Source of the DNA: Pontiella sulfatireligans | Lineage (GTDB): Bacteria; Verrucomicrobiota; Kiritimatiellia; Kiritimatiellales; Pontiellaceae | Length of the DNA stretch: 64,000 nucleotides | Assembly: GCF_900890705.1 (NCBI RefSeq) | Contig: NZ_CAAHFH010000001.1 | Coordinates: 1,984,001 to 2,048,000, forward strand | Reading direction: 5' to 3' | In this document: positions 62,316-64,000 of the stretch, piece after piece | Numbering within the stretch: position 1 is the stretch's first letter | Layout of the letters: every line of letters starts with the position of its first letter | Notes under the pieces: generated by a model | The model's database searches: none | Told to the model about the DNA's origin: nothing | What the model saw: the letters and a program-made list of their open reading frames with translations, nothing else | Made by a program: the position numbers and the translations under genes

Positions 62316-64000
62316 CTACATACTGCTTCCTTGTTCCTCCACCCGAACAAACTCCACCCCCGGCGCATGCTCGGCCAGATACTCATCGGAATGTTCCAAG
62401 GTGTGGAAAACCCGCTCCACGCCCAGCCGAGTGAACGCATAGAATTTATGGGGAGGGATGCTTTTAATCCCGGCAATATTCAGCTCCTTGACCGATATCC
62501 CATGCAGGCGCTCAATATCGTTGAATCCCGAATAGCTCACGTCCAGCGAATAGAGCCGCAGGGGTTTCAGCACGTTGGATTCATATAGAGGAACCGCGAT
62601 GGGGAGTTGGAACAACGCATACTGCGTACCCGAAAGCGAAAGGTGCCAGCCCCTTGCATCTTCGGTTGCGTGCAGGGAGTGCTCTCCTACATCCCTATAC
62701 GATTCGTAGTTCAGGATATCGAGCATTGTTTCCACCACGGGCAAAATTTCATCAGCCGGCCGCTTGATCGATTTATTCAAATAATAATAGGCGAGATAAT
62801 AGTTCACCGCCCGGATATGCCGCTTCACCTCGAACAGCAGGTCGCACATATCGGACGGTTCAAGCCACTTGTGGTCAAGCGGCTTGATTACGGCATACTT
62901 CTTCGCGAGTTGTTCGCAATCCTGATACCGTTTCACAACCTCGATGCGCCCAAAATATTCAGATGCTTTATTAAAGTCCTGCATCACAAAATGCAGCAAC
63001 GCCAGATACTCCGTCAGCGCATAAATCTTTTCCGGGTCGGTTTCTTGAGAGAGGTGGCTTTCAATGGCCTTGATCTTGCCCTCGGCGTGGAGAAAGTCCT
63101 CGGCGTTAATCAAGTCCATTGCCGTTGCTCGGATGCTGTCGCTGAGTGCGCGGGAATGCTCAGTCTCTTCAATGTAGAGGCGCAGATTATCTTCAGCCAC
63201 CTGTTTTTCGCCAACAACCTTTACGAAGGCAAAAACCACAATCATGCAAAGCAGCACAAACGAAAACATGGCTACGCGGAATGCTATCCGGCGCCGCTTG
63301 ATCAAAAGCTTGAATTGCGTGACCCACCCCGCATGCTGCGCCTCGGTGGCAAAGCCGAGCAGATAGCGATCCAGCTCATTGCGAAACTTACCGACCGATG
63401 CATAGCGTTCAAATGGATCCAGTTTCAGGGCCTTCATAACCACGGCTTCCAGCCCGAATTGGATGCCCTTCACCAGCTTCGATGGAGAAACAATGCCCCC
63501 TTTGAGCGTTTGCTCCGCGACATCGGCCATGGAGTCGCCCGTAAAAGTCGGGCGATGCGCGAGAATATAATACAGCAAGGCACCAAGCGAATAGATGTCG
63601 GTCTTTGCCGACACCTGCTGGCTCTTGCCCACCTGTTCGGGCGCCATGAAACCGGGGGTGCCTTTAATGGTTCCCCGGCGAGTCAGATCGTTAAGGATAT
63701 CGCCATTGGGCAGCTCTTCTTCCGGGATTCCCTCGATTCGCTGAGTATGGGGCTCATCCGACTGTATGATTTTTGCCAACCCCCAGTCGCATACAAGCAC
63801 TTCGCCGAATGGGCCGATGAAGATGTTAGAGGGTTTTAAATCCAGATGAACCACATTGCGCGAATGCGCATAGGCCACGGCATCGCAAATCTTCACGAAC
63901 AACTCCAGCAAGCGGAGCCTCGGAAAACGCCGCTCGTAGTCAGGATCGCCGGTTTCCAGTTTATCGACAATCTCCTTCAAAGTGCTGCCGTGGACAAACT
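62316..64000 (-). CDS. Transmembrane Ser/Thr protein kinase, 5' end outside the window
   Basis: The frame stays open to the window edge; about 560 codons are visible and the N-lobe is missing. The C-lobe shows HLDLKPSNIFIG, VCDWGLAKII, GTIKGTPGFMAPEQ and KTDIYSLGALLYYIL. A membrane segment (VAMFSFVLLCMIVVFAFVKVV) is followed by a coiled-coil, a helical TPR-like stretch and a leucine-rich end (LRLYSLDVSYSGFNDIERLH, VKELNIAGIKSIP), as in the kinase at 16729-18756. Whether the beta-3 lysine is present cannot be seen. It is convergent with the sigma gene at 61461. A TTTCC-N7-GGAAA palindrome lies at 62393-62409 inside the coding region. Confidence 0.88.
   Translation of the reverse strand, partial: FVHGSTLKEIVDKLETGDPDYERRFPRLRLLELFVKICDAVAYAHSRNVVHLDLKPSNIFIGPFGEVLVCDWGLAKIIQSDEPHTQRIEGIPEEELPNGDILNDLTRRGTIKGTPGFMAPEQVGKSQQVSAKTDIYSLGALLYYILAHRPTFTGDSMADVAEQTLKGGIVSPSKLVKGIQFGLEAVVMKALKLDPFERYASVGKFRNELDRYLLGFATEAQHAGWVTQFKLLIKRRRIAFRVAMFSFVLLCMIVVFAFVKVVGEKQVAEDNLRLYIEETEHSRALSDSIRATAMDLINAEDFLHAEGKIKAIESHLSQETDPEKIYALTEYLALLHFVMQDFNKASEYFGRIEVVKRYQDCEQLAKKYAVIKPLDHKWLEPSDMCDLLFEVKRHIRAVNYYLAYYYLNKSIKRPADEILPVVETMLDILNYESYRDVGEHSLHATEDARGWHLSLSGTQYALFQLPIAVPLYESNVLKPLRLYSLDVSYSGFNDIERLHGISVKELNIAGIKSIPPHKFYAFTRLGVERVFHTLEHSDEYLAEHAPGVEFVRVEEQGSSM

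Noticed and set aside
62607..63839. Plus-strand open frame of 410 codons opposite the second kinase
   Set aside because: Antisense shadow; the minus strand carries all kinase motifs.

Overview
The window looks like a chromosomal polysaccharide-utilisation region of a marine Kiritimatiellota bacterium (Pontiella-like; this placement is inferred). The grounds are dense S1 sulfatases, many GH29 fucosidases, secreted right-handed beta-helix proteins with modular tails, PEP-CTERM proteins, and ECF sigma factors paired with transmembrane Ser/Thr kinases. No rRNA, tRNA or CRISPR array was seen.

Layout. 1-705 is the 3' end of a beta-helix protein. 1149-7128 (minus) is an operon of sulfatase, GH29 and a GH141-like beta-helix protein with an F5/8-type tail. 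7379-8862 (plus) holds a PEP-CTERM protein and an ECF sigma factor. 9009-13095 is a very large beta-helix gene broken by a one-base shift in a G8 tract. 13196-16174 is a large secreted repeat protein. 16447-19373 holds an EF-hand protein and an overlapping sigma/kinase pair. 19404-42036 (minus) is the core fucan cluster: four sulfatases plus a deleted remnant of another, five GH29, a GH16, an SGNH esterase, a GH141-like beta-helix protein and an RmlD-like reductase. An IS66 element with clear ends and an 8-bp target duplication interrupts it. 42104-57878 alternates three near-paralogous modular beta-helix proteins with a GH106-like enzyme, a PL7 alginate lyase and a beta-helix/PDZ gene carrying an in-frame amber codon. 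57999-61216 holds a second PEP-CTERM protein and an adhesin-like protein. 61461-64000 is a third sigma gene facing a second kinase that runs off the window.

How the genes fit together (inference). Secreted sulfatases and fucosidases would strip sulfate and fucose from fucoidan-like polymers, the SGNH enzyme would remove acetyl groups, and the beta-helix, GH106, GH16 and PL7 enzymes would act on backbones and on co-occurring brown-algal glycans such as alginate and laminarin. The sigma/kinase modules, whose C-terminal parts look like helical and leucine-rich sensors, are candidate regulators. All intact sulfatases are Cys-type and need a formylglycine-generating enzyme that is not in this window.

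Two signals stand out. A 17-bp palindrome (TTTCC-N7-GGAAA) occurs at least 17 times, in unrelated genes and reading frames and in intergenic DNA. One kinase has lost its usual beta-3 lysine and carries a lysine in the glycine loop, as eukaryotic WNK kinases do.
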